A DNA stretch of 59,988 nt from Oscillospiraceae bacterium (GTDB lineage: Bacteria; Bacillota; Clostridia; Oscillospirales; Oscillospiraceae), in contig CADBYZ010000022.1 of NCBI GenBank assembly GCA_902799075.1, positions 1-59,988 of the forward strand, given 5' to 3'. Position numbers and translations under genes: made by a program. The notes beneath the pieces are model-generated. The model saw only the letters and a list, made by a program, of their open reading frames with translations. It made no database searches and was not told the DNA's origin. This document shows positions 50,528 through 59,797 of the stretch, piece after piece. Within the stretch, counting starts at the first letter, position 1, and every line of letters begins with the position of its first letter.

Positions 50528-51322
50528 ATGCTGGATTTACAGAATATCTCGAAAACCTTTAATCCCGGCACCATCAACGAAAAGAAGGCCCTCAACGGCC
50601 TGAGCCTGCACCTCAAACCCGGCGACTTTGTCACCGTCATCGGCGGCAACGGCGCGGGCAAGTCCACCATGCTCAACGCGGTGGCGGGCGTCTGGCCCGT
50701 GGACGAGGGGCGCATCCTTCTCGATGGTCAGGACATCACCGCCCTGCCGGAGTATAAGCGCGCCCACCTCATCGGCCGCGTCTTCCAGGACCCCATGATG
50801 GGCACCGCGCCCAACATGCAGCTGGAGGAAAACCTGGCCCTGGCCGCCCGCCGCGGTCAGAAGCGGGGTCTCAAGTGGGGCGTCACCAACGCCGAGCGCG
50901 AGGAATACCACGAGCGCCTGAAGATCCTCGGCCTTGGCCTTGAGGACCGTTTGACCTCCAAGGTCGGCCTGCTCTCCGGCGGCCAGCGCCAGGCGGTCAC
51001 GCTTTTGATGGCGGTGCTGCGTGAGCCGAAGCTTTTGCTTCTCGACGAGCACACCGCGGCCCTCGACCCCGGCACTGCCGCCAAGGTCCTGGAGCTTTCG
51101 GATCAGATCGTGCAGGATCACAAGCTCACCACCCTCATGATCACCCACAACATGAAGGACGCCATCCGCCACGGCAACCGCCTCATCATGATGAACGAGG
51201 GCCACATCATCCTCGACATCGAGGGCGAGGAAAAGAAAAAGCTCACCAAGCAGCAGCTCATCGACCTATTTGCCCAGAAGGGCGCGAGCATCGACTCCGA
51301 CGAGGCGCTGCTGACAAAGTAA
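50528..51322 (+). CDS. ABC importer ATPase, TrpZ-type
   Basis: A 264-residue ATPase: Walker A IGGNGAGKSTML, Q-loop FQDPMMGTAPNM, signature LLSGGQRQAVTLLMAVL, Walker B LLLLDEHTAALDP and H-loop MITHNMKDAI. It powers the TrpXY-type importer and starts 4 nt after the permease stop. DEHTAALDP is the form usual in this branch. A terminator ends the operon. Confidence 0.94.
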   Translation: MLDLQNISKTFNPGTINEKKALNGLSLHLKPGDFVTVIGGNGAGKSTMLNAVAGVWPVDEGRILLDGQDITALPEYKRAHLIGRVFQDPMMGTAPNMQLEENLALAARRGQKRGLKWGVTNAEREEYHERLKILGLGLEDRLTSKVGLLSGGQRQAVTLLMAVLREPKLLLLDEHTAALDPGTAAKVLELSDQIVQDHKLTTLMITHNMKDAIRHGNRLIMMNEGHIILDIEGEEKKKLTKQQLIDLFAQKGASIDSDEALLTK

Positions 51323-51331
51323 CGATAAACA

Positions 51332-51366
51332 AAAACGCTTCCGGGAAAACCCGGAGGCGTTTTTTC
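51332..51366 (+). terminator. Terminator of the TrpXYZ-type operon
   Basis: AAAACGCTTCCGGG / CCCGGAGGCGTTTTTT with an AAAA loop (one G-T pair). Confidence 0.92.
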
Positions 51367-51429
51367 AGATACGAGACACTTGTGATGAAAAGCCCGACGT
51401 AATAAAATATTCGGAAAATATGACGCAGA

Positions 51430-51576
51430 ATGGCAGACAGAAAGGCGCGCTTTACACAGGCGGTATGGGAGATCACCGAGAAGCTGCGTGACGCAAAGGC
51501 GATTGACAATGCCCTCGCGTCAAGCCTGGAGATCACCATCGTCAGCATTGCCAGCTTCTGGCGGGCGGCTTTCTGA
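51430..51576 (+). pseudogene. Truncated frame, start of an unidentified gene
   Basis: ATG 51430 opens a 48-codon frame: MADRKARFTQAVWEITEKLR, then DAKAIDNALASSLEI, ending in TGA at 51576. The first 35 residues look like the N-terminus of a real, mostly helical protein of the type that precedes GAF or PAS sensor domains. After that the frame runs into FtsX permease sequence in another frame. I regard it as the remnant of a deleted gene. Confidence 0.4.
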
Positions 51577-51988
51577 TCAAGCACGCCATCGAGCGCATGA
51601 ACGAACGGCAATTCGGCCAGGTCATACGCTACCAGGCGGAGCTGTATTTCGACCCGAAGACCGAGGGGGCGGAGAAGCGGCTTGCGGATATCCTGGAGCA
51701 GAAGCAGCTGCCGCACGAGCTGATCGGCAAAACCGACTTCCTTTTCCGCACCGGCGAAAACTTCAACAGCGCTTCGGCCGTCGTCATGGAGCCGGAAAAA
51801 ATCGAAGGCTACTACGGGCTGAAGGACCCCGAAAGAGGAGAGGAGCTCCGACCGACGGATGAGGCCGTGCTGATCCCGCCCCGCACACCTGCATTTATGC
51901 GGCCCTGATCACGGCGGGCTTTTCCGCCCTCATCAGCAGCACCGCTCTCAAAAAGATGAAAAACCTCAAGCTGTCGGATATCGCATGA
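51549..51988 (+). pseudogene. FtsX-like ABC permease remnant
   Basis: One frame has LLAGGFLIKHAIERMNERQF, GQVIRYQAELYFDP and a hydrophilic extracellular stretch to about 51880. Another frame carries TCIYAALITAGFSALISSTA, LKKMKNLKLSDIA and a stop at 51986-51988. These are the middle and the C-terminal transmembrane end of an FtsX/MacB-type permease. The N-terminus and several hundred residues of the centre are missing, and the frame is broken, so it is not functional. Confidence 0.6.
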
Positions 51989-51992
51989 CAGC

Positions 51993-52026
51993 AAAAGCCC
52001 TGCCGAAGCCGGCAGGGCTTTTGTAA
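51993..52026 (+). terminator. Terminator after the FtsX remnant
   Basis: AAAAGCCCTGCC / GGCAGGGCTTTT, 12 bp with a 6-nt loop, then GTAAT. It has outlived the gene it served. Confidence 0.88.
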
Positions 52027-52138
52027 TACGATAAAAGGGATCAGAGATCGGCGATGTAGTCGGCCACGCTCTCGCCCACCATATGTTGTTGATATTACGG
52101 GTTGTCTCATACCCGGCAGGAGTGTTATAATAGCCCAA
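52027..52138. other. Junction region with gene remnant and promoter-like sequence
   Basis: On the minus strand, VGESVADYIADL and a stop codon are readable (about 52041-52076), which looks like the tail of a lost gene. On the plus strand, TTGTCT-18 nt-TATAAT lies just before the kinase fragment. The region appears to be a deletion junction. Confidence 0.4.
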
Positions 52139-52776
52139 GCAGCGCCCACGCCGACGGGGGCTTCCACCTGATGGGCTGCATGCTCTCGGCGGCAAGCTGC
52201 AACAAGTGGCTGTGCGACAATATCCTGGAGACAGCCGACTACGCCGCCGAGCAGGCGGGCATCACCGACGACATGCTGGGGAAAAACCACGTCTTCTTTC
52301 TGCCCTATCTCATGGGCGAGCGCAGCCCCAACAACGATGTCAACGCCCGCGGCACCTTTACCGGCATCACCCTCTATACCGCCCGGACAGATTTTGTGCA
52401 GGCCGTGCTGGAGGGTGTGGCCTTCGCCATCCGCGACTGCTTCGAGGTGGCAAAGAGCCTGGGCCTTCCGGTCGGGCGCTCCAAGCTCTGCGGCGGCAGG
52501 GCCAAGTCGCCGCTTTGGCGTAAGATCTTTGCCAATGTGCTGGGCATTCCCCTGGAGATGGTCAGGACCGAGCAGGGCCCCGGCTACGGCGCCGCCATGC
52601 TCGCCATGGTGGGCAGCGGCGTGTTTGAAAGCGTAGAGGCCGCGTCTGACGCACTGGTGGAGGTCTCCTCGGTCACGGAACCGGATCCGGCGCTCACCGC
52701 GCGCTATGAGGCACAGTACCAGAAATACAGAAAAATCTATCCGGCGCTCAGGGACGTGTTCCCGGCGCTTCGCTAA
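52102..52776 (+). pseudogene. FGGY-family sugar kinase, C-terminal half only (XylB-like)
   Basis: From about 52140 the frame matches the C-terminal domain of xylulokinase-type kinases: ADGGFHLMGCMLSAASCNKW, FLPYLMGERSPNNDVNARGT, EGVAFAIRDCFEVAKSLG, LCGGRAKSPLWRKIFANVLG and TEQGPGYGAAMLAMVGSG. The N-terminal domain with the substrate site and catalytic Asp is absent, and a promoter-like sequence directly precedes the fragment. It lies 13 nt upstream of the isomerase gene, so the operon once was kinase-isomerase-epimerase. The fragment cannot be an active kinase. Confidence 0.85.
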
Positions 52777-52789
52777 GGAGGAAACAAAA

Positions 52790-54265
52790 ATGCAGAACAT
52801 CCCCGAAGTCAAGCTCGGCATCGTCGCCGTCTCCCGCGACTGCTTCCCGATTGGCCTCTCGATCGCCCGGCGTGAGGCCAGTGTCAAGACCTGCGGCGGC
52901 AATATCTATGAGTGTCCCGTCACCGTGGAAAACGAGAAGGATATGCTCAAGGCGGTCGAAGACGTGAAGGCCGCCGGCTGCAACGCCCTGGTCGTCTTCC
53001 TCGGCAACTTTGGCCCCGAGACGCCCGAAACTCTGATTGCCAAAAATTTTGACGGCCCCTGCATGTTCGTGGCCGCCGCCGAGGGTGACGGCGATCTCAT
53101 CAACGGTCGCGGCGACGCCTACTGCGGCATGCTCAACTGCTCCTACAACCTCGGTATGCGCCATCTCAAGGGCTATATCCCCGAATACCCCGTTGGCACC
53201 GCCGAGGATATTGGCCGCATGATTAAGGAGTTTTATCCCATCGCCCGCGCGGTCATCGGCGTGCAGAACCTCAAGATCATCAGCTTCGGTCCCCGGCCTC
53301 AGGACTTCTTCGCCTGCAACGCCCCCATCAAGGGCCTGTATGAGCTGGGCGTGGAGATCGAGGAAAACTCCGAGCTGGATCTGCTGGTCTCTTACAAGGC
53401 TCACGCGGGCGACAAGCGCATCCCCGAGGTGTGCGCCGACATGGCCGCAGAGATGGGCGAGGGCCGCTACTTCCCGGATCTGCTCGAGCGCATGGCGCAG
53501 TTTGAACTGACGCTTCTCGACTGGGCGGAGGAACACAAGGGCGCACGCAAGTATGTAGCCTTCGCGGACAAGTGCTGGCCCGCCTTCCCCGAGCAGTTCG
53601 GCTTTGAGCCCTGCTTTGTAAACTCCCGTCTTGCCGCCCGCGGCATTCCGGTCAGCTGCGAGGTGGATATCTACGGCGCGCTCTCGGAGTACATCGGCGC
53701 CTGCGTCTCCGGCGACGCCGTGACCATCCTCGACATCAACAACTCCGTCCCCGCAAAAATGTGGGAAGAGCAGATCAAGGGCAAATACGACTACAGCCTC
53801 ACCGACACCTTCATGGGCTTCCACTGCGGCAATACCCCGAGCTGCAAGATGTGTGCCGACCGCGCGGTCAAGTACCAGCTCATCCAGCACCGCCTGCTCG
53901 AGCCCGCCGGGTCCGAGCCCGACTTCACCCGCGGCACCCTCGAGGGCGACATCGCTCCCGGCGAGATCACCTTCTTCCGCCTCCAGTGCGACAGTGAGGG
54001 CATGCTCCGCTCCTACATTGCCGAGGGCGAGGTCTTGCCTGTGGCAACGACGAGCTTCGGCGGCATCGGCGTCTTCGCCATCCATGAGATGGGCCGCTTC
54101 TATCGCCATGTGCTCATCCAGAAGCGCTTCCCCCACCATGGCGCGGTGGCCTTCGGCCATCACGGCAAAGCACTCTTTGAGGTCTTCAAGTTCCTGGGCG
54201 TGACGGACATCGGCTATAACAAGCCCAAGAGCCTGCCGTACCCGACCGAGAACCCCTGGTCATAA
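52790..54265 (+). CDS. L-fucose/L-arabinose isomerase-like protein
   Basis: The 491-residue protein resembles the FucI/AraA isomerase superfamily. The N-terminal region has [20 protein letters not shown], the middle has [19 protein letters not shown], and the C-terminal part has [29 protein letters not shown] and [19 protein letters not shown] with conserved His. These enzymes interconvert aldoses and ketoses with a divalent metal. The substrate could be an arabinose- or fucose-type sugar; I cannot decide. The ATG has AAGGAGG 7-8 nt upstream. AraD-type epimerase follows, and a truncated kinase precedes. Confidence 0.85.
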   Translation: MQNIPEVKLGIVAVSRDCFPIGLSIARREASVKTCGGNIYECPVTVENEKDMLKAVEDVKAAGCNALVVFLGNFGPETPETLIAKNFDGPCMFVAAAEGDGDLINGRGDAYCGMLNCSYNLGMRHLKGYIPEYPVGTAEDIGRMIKEFYPIARAVIGVQNLKIISFGPRPQDFFACNAPIKGLYELGVEIEENSELDLLVSYKAHAGDKRIPEVCADMAAEMGEGRYFPDLLERMAQFELTLLDWAEEHKGARKYVAFADKCWPAFPEQFGFEPCFVNSRLAARGIPVSCEVDIYGALSEYIGACVSGDAVTILDINNSVPAKMWEEQIKGKYDYSLTDTFMGFHCGNTPSCKMCADRAVKYQLIQHRLLEPAGSEPDFTRGTLEGDIAPGEITFFRLQCDSEGMLRSYIAEGEVLPVATTSFGGIGVFAIHEMGRFYRHVLIQKRFPHHGAVAFGHHGKALFEVFKFLGVTDIGYNKPKSLPYPTENPWS

Positions 54266-54309
54266 CACGCCGCACACAGCGGGACTTCTTTGCGAAAGGA
54301 CAGAAAATC

Positions 54310-54999
54310 ATGCTTGAAGCGTTAAAGCAGCAGGTATTGGAGGCAAATCTCCTCCTGCCGAAATACAATCTTGTGACCTTCACCTGGGGAAATGTCTCGG
54401 GCATCGACCGGGAAAGCGGCCTCTTCGTCATCAAGCCCTCGGGCGTGGAGTATGACGGGATGAGCCTGGAGGACATGGTAGTGGTCGATCTCGACGGCAG
54501 GGTCGTGGAAGGAAAGCGGAAGCCCTCCAGCGACACCGCAACCCATATCGAGCTCTACAAAGCCTTCCCCCAATGCGGCGGCATCGTCCACACTCACTCC
54601 CGCTGGGCCACGACCTTTGCCCAGGCCGGTATGGACATCCCCGCCATGGGCACCACCCAGGCGGACTACTTCTACGGCGCGATCCCATGCACCCGCCCCA
54701 TGACCGATGAAGAGATCAGGGGCGAATATGAGAAGGAGACCGGCAAGGTGATCGTGGAGACCTTCCTTGACCGCGACCCCGCTGCCATCCCCGGCGTGCT
54801 GGTCTGCTCCCACGGCCCCTTCGCCTGGGGCACCGACGCCATGAACGCGGTGCACAACGCGGTCGTCATGGAGGAGGTCGCCTTCATGGACTGGCACGCG
54901 ATCGTGCTCAATCCCGTTCTCGAACCCATGCAGCAGACGCTGCTGGACAAGCACTATCTGAGAAAGCACGGCGCAAACGCCTACTACGGCCAGACCTGA
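54310..54999 (+). CDS. araD: L-ribulose-5-phosphate 4-epimerase (AraD-like)
   Basis: A 229-residue class II aldolase-type protein: [65 protein letters not shown] (metal-binding His pair) and [15 protein letters not shown] (third His). Length and motifs fit AraD, which converts L-ribulose 5-phosphate to D-xylulose 5-phosphate; fuculose-phosphate aldolases are close relatives. Located 44 nt after the isomerase, with GAAAGGA before the ATG. It would need a kinase encoded elsewhere, since the local one is truncated. Confidence 0.88.
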   Translation: MLEALKQQVLEANLLLPKYNLVTFTWGNVSGIDRESGLFVIKPSGVEYDGMSLEDMVVVDLDGRVVEGKRKPSSDTATHIELYKAFPQCGGIVHTHSRWATTFAQAGMDIPAMGTTQADYFYGAIPCTRPMTDEEIRGEYEKETGKVIVETFLDRDPAAIPGVLVCSHGPFAWGTDAMNAVHNAVVMEEVAFMDWHAIVLNPVLEPMQQTLLDKHYLRKHGANAYYGQT

Positions 55000-55008
55000 A
55001 CCAAAAAA

Positions 55009-55040
55009 CAACCCGGCCGGGAGACCGACCGGGTTGCTTG
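55009..55040 (+). terminator. Hairpin terminator after araD
   Basis: CAACCCGG-CCGG / CCG-ACCGGGTTG stem with short T-rich tail TTGCTTG. The T run is weak. Confidence 0.6.
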
Positions 55041-55045
55041 CCGCA

Positions 55046-55074
55046 TTGACAAAGCCTCTTCGGCGTGGCAAAAT
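55046..55074 (+). promoter_or_regulatory. Putative promoter of the TauE/SafE gene
   Basis: TTGACA (55046-55051), 17 nt, CAAAAT (55069-55074), about 36 nt upstream of the start codon. Confidence 0.7.
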
Positions 55075-55109
55075 AGGGCAAAATCAAGAGGATCAAGGGA
55101 CTGAGAAAA

Positions 55110-55868
55110 ATGCCGCTCACGCCGAAAATGTTTCTGATCGTGTGCCCGCTGCTGTTTCTGGCGGGCTTTGTGGACTCCATTGCCGGGGGCGGGGGACTGA
55201 TCTCCCTGCCGGCCTATCTGTTTGCGGGCCTGCCTGTCCATATCGCCATCGGCACAAACAAGCTCTCCTCCGCCTGCGGCACCTCGCTCACCACCGCACG
55301 CTTCATCCGCGGCGGGCTTATCCGCTGGAAGCTTGCCCTGCCCGGGATCGCGGCGGCGATGGTGGGCTCCGGGTGCGGGTCGCGTCTGTCGCTGCTGGCG
55401 GATGAAAAAATCATCCGCGCCGTGCTGTTTGCGGTGCTGCCGCTCGCGGCCTTCATCGTGCTCAATCCCCGTCTGTTCCCGGAGGGGGAGGCGCTTAAGG
55501 TGCGTGTGGACAGGCGCACCGTCACGGTCTGTGTCCTCGCCGCGCTCATCATCGGCTTTTACGACGGCTTTTACGGCCCCGGGACCGGGACCTTCCTGAT
55601 CATCGCCTTTGCCGCCTTCGCAAAGCTCCCCATCAAGGCTGCCAACGCCCACGCCAAGGTGATCAATCTCACCACGAACATCACCTCGCTCATCGTCTTC
55701 CTGCGCGGCGGCACGGTGCTGATCCCGCTGGGACTCGCGGCGGCGGCCTGCAACATGCTCGGAAACTACGTCGGCTCGGGCCTTGCCATGCGAAGCGGCG
55801 CGAAAATCACGCGCCCCATCATCCTCACGGTGCTTGCCCTGCTGCTCATCAAACTCCTGACAGAGTAA
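55110..55868 (+). CDS. TauE/SafE family sulfite/anion permease
   Basis: The 252-residue membrane protein has about eight helices in two related halves: GFVDSIAGGGGLISLPAYLF and GTNKLSSACGTSLTTARFIRGG, then GFYDGFYGPGTGTFLIIAF and KAANAHAKVINLTTNITSLIV. The paired GG(G)GLIS and NAHAKV blocks are typical. Family members export sulfite, sulfoacetate or related anions; the substrate is unknown. It has its own promoter and ends at a strong hairpin convergent with the GGDEF gene. Confidence 0.92.
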   Translation: MPLTPKMFLIVCPLLFLAGFVDSIAGGGGLISLPAYLFAGLPVHIAIGTNKLSSACGTSLTTARFIRGGLIRWKLALPGIAAAMVGSGCGSRLSLLADEKIIRAVLFAVLPLAAFIVLNPRLFPEGEALKVRVDRRTVTVCVLAALIIGFYDGFYGPGTGTFLIIAFAAFAKLPIKAANAHAKVINLTTNITSLIVFLRGGTVLIPLGLAAAACNMLGNYVGSGLAMRSGAKITRPIILTVLALLLIKLLTE

Positions 55869-55870
55869 TA

Positions 55871-55903
55871 AGCAGCCGCCCGGCTCAGGCCGGGCGGCTG
55901 CTG
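55871..55903. terminator. GC-rich hairpin between convergent genes
   Basis: AGCAGCCGCCCGGC / GCCGGGCGGCTGCT, 14 perfect pairs with a TCAG loop. The T run is short, so it may act as a bidirectional barrier. Confidence 0.7.
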
Positions 55904-55908
55904 CATAC

Positions 55909-57000
55909 TTATCTTCTCCCGCGGCGTCTGTCGTGACCGCCAAACTCGGGGGAGTGCGTTTTCCGCTTTGATTCATACAGGCTTTCGTCGGCTCGCCGGA
56001 TAAGATCAAAGAGCTGGTCATGGGTTTCCGGCTCACCCTCGGCATGGCCGATGCTGAGTACGATCTTCTCGCGCGTGACAGCGGGGACATGGAAGCTGTA
56101 GAACTCATGGGCATAGACCTCGCCCTCGGTGCGCAGGACAAGAAACTCGTCTCCTCCGTAGCGGTAGCAGCGGCTTTCCGGAAACAGGTTTTTGATCTGC
56201 ACGGCGGTCTCCCTGAGCACCTCGTCGCCCGCAATGTGTCCGTAGGTGTCGTTGATCTCCTTGAAATAGTTGATGTCCAGCATGAAGGCCGTGACAGGGC
56301 GGTCGACGAGCTTGACCACGTCCTCCTCCAGCGCCTTGCGGTTCCGGAGCCCTGTCAGCCCGTCGTGGCGGTTGGCATGCTCCAACAAATCGTTGTGCTG
56401 CTCCAGCGATACGGTCATCTGGGCAAGCCTCGCCTGGGAGCGAAAACGGATGATCATGCCCATGATGGATGCAAACACGAGTACAGCATAGTTGAGGATG
56501 TTCAGCCCGGCGGCACCGTCTATAACATAGAGGATGACATAGAGATCCGTATAGACCGCAAGCGTCAGCACAATGCTGACCCATGGCCGCAGGGAGATGA
56601 AGCAGACGATCAGCAGCTCAACGGTGAAGAAGGTGAAAAGCTGGTCGCCCCGGGCGTAGTGCAGATAGGATACCCAGACGGCCCAGGCGGAAAGCGCGAG
56701 GCAATACATGACCTTGAACAGGATCACCGCATTGTGCGGGACCTGATCATTTTTCAGGATCAGCCCCGAAAGGACTCTTCCGCACACGCACAGCACAACA
56801 CATACCACAACACGTGTAAGGCTGACATGTGCGTCGTGGCCCAGTTCGGGGGTTATGTACAAAAAGACAGGTATGGTGAATAATTCAAAAAGTCCGATGA
56901 CGAGAGACAGATGATAGATATTTTTGATGCTGTCGATATCGATGATCCGCTCGACCTTTTCGTCGAGATCCGGGAACAGATAATCTTTTATAGCGCTCAA
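55909..57000 (-). CDS. Membrane-bound GGDEF diguanylate cyclase
   Basis: About 363 residues. The N-terminal region (about 25-190) has six hydrophobic helices, followed by a short coiled segment (SLEQHNDLLEHANRHDGLTG) and a GGDEF domain (about 200-345): DGLTGLRNRKALEED, FMLDINYFKEINDTYGH and RCYRYGGDEFLVL, with the intact GGDEF signature. It should synthesise c-di-GMP. The usual RxxD inhibitory site is not evident five residues upstream of GGDEF. I start at TTG 57000 because AAAGGAAGG lies 6 nt upstream; an ATG at 57021 in frame has no such site, and either could be true. Confidence 0.9.
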   Translation of the reverse strand: MSAIKDYLFPDLDEKVERIIDIDSIKNIYHLSLVIGLFELFTIPVFLYITPELGHDAHVSLTRVVVCVVLCVCGRVLSGLILKNDQVPHNAVILFKVMYCLALSAWAVWVSYLHYARGDQLFTFFTVELLIVCFISLRPWVSIVLTLAVYTDLYVILYVIDGAAGLNILNYAVLVFASIMGMIIRFRSQARLAQMTVSLEQHNDLLEHANRHDGLTGLRNRKALEEDVVKLVDRPVTAFMLDINYFKEINDTYGHIAGDEVLRETAVQIKNLFPESRCYRYGGDEFLVLRTEGEVYAHEFYSFHVPAVTREKIVLSIGHAEGEPETHDQLFDLIRRADESLYESKRKTHSPEFGGHDRRRGRR

Positions 57001-57148
57001 TACGGCCCTTCCTTTATGCATTCAGCAATACAAAACAATTCAAACGTTCTCGAATTATAGCACAATTTCTCGGCATTTCAAGGCTAATTTTCTGAAAACC
57101 TTCCGGGCTGTTGCGTGATGTGCCAAATTGGCACAATTACTTTTACCT

Positions 57149-57871
57149 TTATTTCAGAAAAACCTGTTCTGAAATCACCGCCTCGCGGATGTACGGCTTC
57201 ATGGAGTCGTCGATCCGCAGGCTCACGTTGTCCTCGAGCGAGATCGCCTCTGCGCTGCGGATATACACCATTGGAACCTCGTGGGGATACACGCCGCGCT
57301 TTGATGGCTGCTCGTCCAGGCAGTCCGGCACCAGAGAGCCCTGCCGCTTCCAGAGGAAGGCGGAATCCCGGATGCTGACGTTTCGGATCGGGCAGGCCTC
57401 CTCGCCCGCGATCATGATGGCCCCTTCGCAGACAAAGTGCAGGTTATCCAGAAAGACCGACTCGATCATTCCGGGCAGCCTCTCTACCCCGGCTCTGGGC
57501 GTGGCCGACAGGAAGAGCGCGTCGCCCTTGCCCCACCACACGACGACCTCCGAATCCTGTCGGACCCGATCCCGGTAGCGGCGGGTATTGCCCGAGATGT
57601 GGTGGATCATGATGTCATGGACCCGTCCCCCGTCCCTCGACCAGATGCCGATGCCGCGAGTGCAGTCCTGCAGAATGCAGTCGCTCATGGTGACATGGTG
57701 GATGTCGCCCCAGGTCTCGGTCCCGATTTTGAGTGCGGAGGAGTGGGAGCGGAGAATGCAGTTCGAGATGAGGATGTTGCGGCAGGGGCCGTATTTCTTC
57801 GTCATGGGGGCGGTGGTCTTGACCACGATGGCGTCGTCGGCGCAGCGGATGACGCAGCCGCGGATGATCAC
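57149..57871 (-). pseudogene. GH28 polygalacturonase, C-terminal part (frameshifted)
   Basis: This frame has VIRCADDAIVVKTTAP (the conserved DD region), ILISNCILRSHSSALKIGTE, SDCILQDCTRGIGIWSRDGG and GERVHDI-type coils: the right-handed beta-helix of GH28 with the repeated IxxCxIxxxxxGI pattern. The first residues expected (NNDGIDPDCCQDVIIRG) are readable from about 57905 in the same frame. It ends at 57149. The N-terminal part is in another frame because of a 10-bp tandem duplication. There is no signal peptide. Confidence 0.8.
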
Positions 57872-58484
57872 GTCCTGGCAGCAGTCCGGGTCGATGCCGT
57901 CGTTGTTCGGGCCGCGCTCGTTGGCGCTCGTTGTTCTCGATGCGGATACCGTCGATCAGCACATTCCGGCAGCCCGCCATGTGCAGGGTCCAGAAGGCGG
58001 CGTCACGGAAGGTCACGCCCTTCACGGTGAGGTTTCGCACGTCCTCCAGAAAGCTCATGCGCGGACGGTAGCCCCGTACCTTCAGGGGGCTTTCGTGGCT
58101 GCCGCCGTCATCGTCGTCCTCGTAGAAGACCTCCCGCCCGCGGCCGTCGATGCAGCCAAAGCCGGAGATGGTCACATTCTCCGCGTGCCGCGCGAGGAGG
58201 AAGCAGCCGCCCTCCCAGCCGGTGTCCCGGTTGTCGTCCTCAAAGCCGCCCATGAGATCGGGCATGTCCGCCGGGTCAAGGCTGGAAATGAGCTCCGCTC
58301 CGGTTTCAAGATGCAGTTCCACGTTGGATTTGAGCAGGATCGTGCCGGAGAGAAACCTCCCGGCGGGTACGCTCACCCTGCCGCCGCCGACAGCGGTACA
58401 GGCGTCGATAGCGCTCTGGATGGCGGCGGTGTTGAGCGTTTTGCCGTCTCCCACGGCGCCGAAGTCGGTTATGATACAGGTCAT
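57615..58484 (-). pseudogene. GH28 polygalacturonase, N-terminal part (frameshifted)
   Basis: ATG 58484 begins MTCIITDFGAVGDGKTLNTA, then AIQSAIDACTAVGGGRVSVP and SGTILLKSNVELHLETGAEL, the classic GH28 N-terminus. The natural frame continues to IENNER (about 57925). There the 10-mer CAACGAGCGC (read on the minus strand) occurs twice in direct tandem, which adds 10 bp, shifts the frame and fuses in 100 nonsense residues. Removing one copy restores ENNERGPNNDGID. The enzyme would act on galacturonan; without a signal peptide it is probably cytoplasmic or an oligosaccharide hydrolase. Confidence 0.8.
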
Positions 58485-58558
58485 GATGCAGGCACTTCCT
58501 TTTGGTTTTGGTATTTTCATTTTAGCAAGGATCGGATGACTGTTCAAGCAGATAAAAC

Positions 58559-58586
58559 TTGAAAATAATGGGATCTATGATATACT
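58559..58586 (+). promoter_or_regulatory. Putative promoter of the FHA gene
   Basis: TTGAAA (58559-58564), 16 nt, TATACT (58581-58586), about 85 nt before the start codon. Confidence 0.65.
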
Positions 58587-58672
58587 CATAGACAAATAAC
58601 ATGATTTTGCGTGGTAATAAACAGCCGAATAACGGGTATCATATCAAGCTTTATTGATTGGGAGAGGTGTCT

Positions 58673-59680
58673 ATGGGAAGCGCTTATTCACTGAGCTCTG
58701 CATTGGGATATAATCTTATATGTACCGTCATTTTTATTGTCGCAATTCTGGCGGCAAAGAAAAGCAAATCTGCAGCATGGGTTTTGATTTTGGCTGGTGC
58801 CGGAGTTCAGCTCTTTTCGCTGATAGGCAATGAAAAACGCCTCATTGTGCTCAGCGCATATTACAGCACATCATCGCTTGAAGAGCTGAGGAGTCAGCAT
58901 ACACTGAACTGGGTTGTCTTCATCATCATTCTCTTTACTGCGGTGATCCTTGTCAGTCTCCGAAAACCTTCTCAAGAAGAACCGGAGGTTTCAGCCAACG
59001 TTGAGGATAACACCCCCGGAGCATACATATGCAAGTTCTGCGGTAAGCGGTATGACGAACAGCTTCCTGTCTGTCCAAATTGCGGCGGCAAGGGCGGAAT
59101 CAAACCAAAAGGAGGCTCACGCGGCAGCTTGCAGGCCAAGCAGCAGAACGCTGGCAATGAGCAGAAACTGCATGAAGAAGATACTCCATCGGGTACTGGA
59201 TCGCAAAGCGGTGGATATGAGAACAAAAAGAACAGCACATCCGTGGTATCGGAGGATACAACGGGGGCTCAAATCAATGCCAGGGAGAAAAAGGGACCGA
59301 TCCAAAGTACGGTGACCCGATTCGATGGGACTTCTTCCGGAGAACAGAATATGGATTTGAATCCCGAACAGAGGAGGCTCCGCGTGATCTGTGTCGCAGG
59401 TCCGGAGAGAGGTGCTTCTGCAACGGGAGAAGCCGTATATATCGGACGTAATACACAGCTGTGCCAGCTGGTCCTTCAAAATACCCCGGGCGTAAGCAAC
59501 ATACACTGTATGCTCCATGCCGATGAAACTACTGTGGAAGTACGCGATATGAACTCCAGCTATGGCACATTCCTTTCAGACGGTACTCGTCTGGAACCGG
59601 ATAAGTCATACTTTTTGCAAAGCGGCATTACTCTATATCTTGGATCTGACAATGCAGGAGTTACTATCGAAATTATATAA
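58673..59680 (+). CDS. Membrane protein with zinc ribbon and C-terminal FHA domain
   Basis: The 335-residue protein has three hydrophobic segments in the first 100 residues (about 12-30, 37-54, 82-100), then a zinc ribbon (YICKFCGKRYDEQLPVCPNC, two CxxC). A low-complexity charged linker (about 130-235) precedes an FHA domain (about 240-335): VYIGRNTQLCQLVLQNTPGV, SNIHCMLHADET and SSYGTFLSDGTRL. FHA domains bind phosphothreonine. It is AT-richer than neighbouring genes by eye, a possible sign of transfer. ATG 58673 follows GGGAGAGG. Function unknown. Confidence 0.88.
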   Translation: MGSAYSLSSALGYNLICTVIFIVAILAAKKSKSAAWVLILAGAGVQLFSLIGNEKRLIVLSAYYSTSSLEELRSQHTLNWVVFIIILFTAVILVSLRKPSQEEPEVSANVEDNTPGAYICKFCGKRYDEQLPVCPNCGGKGGIKPKGGSRGSLQAKQQNAGNEQKLHEEDTPSGTGSQSGGYENKKNSTSVVSEDTTGAQINAREKKGPIQSTVTRFDGTSSGEQNMDLNPEQRRLRVICVAGPERGASATGEAVYIGRNTQLCQLVLQNTPGVSNIHCMLHADETTVEVRDMNSSYGTFLSDGTRLEPDKSYFLQSGITLYLGSDNAGVTIEII

Positions 59681-59746
59681 AACACAGGCGTTACGATGCC
59701 TCTGACATATCAGATATCAGAATACCCATATGACAATACATGAAAG

Positions 59747-59797
59747 AAAAGCGCCAGACGGAATTTGCTGTGCAGAGTCCCGCTTGGCGCTTTTGTT
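59747..59797 (+). terminator. Hairpin with terminator-like ends after the FHA gene
   Basis: AAAAGCGCCA (59747-59756) and TGGCGCTTTT (59785-59794) can pair around a 28-nt loop, followed by GTTTA. It could serve as a terminator in either direction. Confidence 0.55.
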
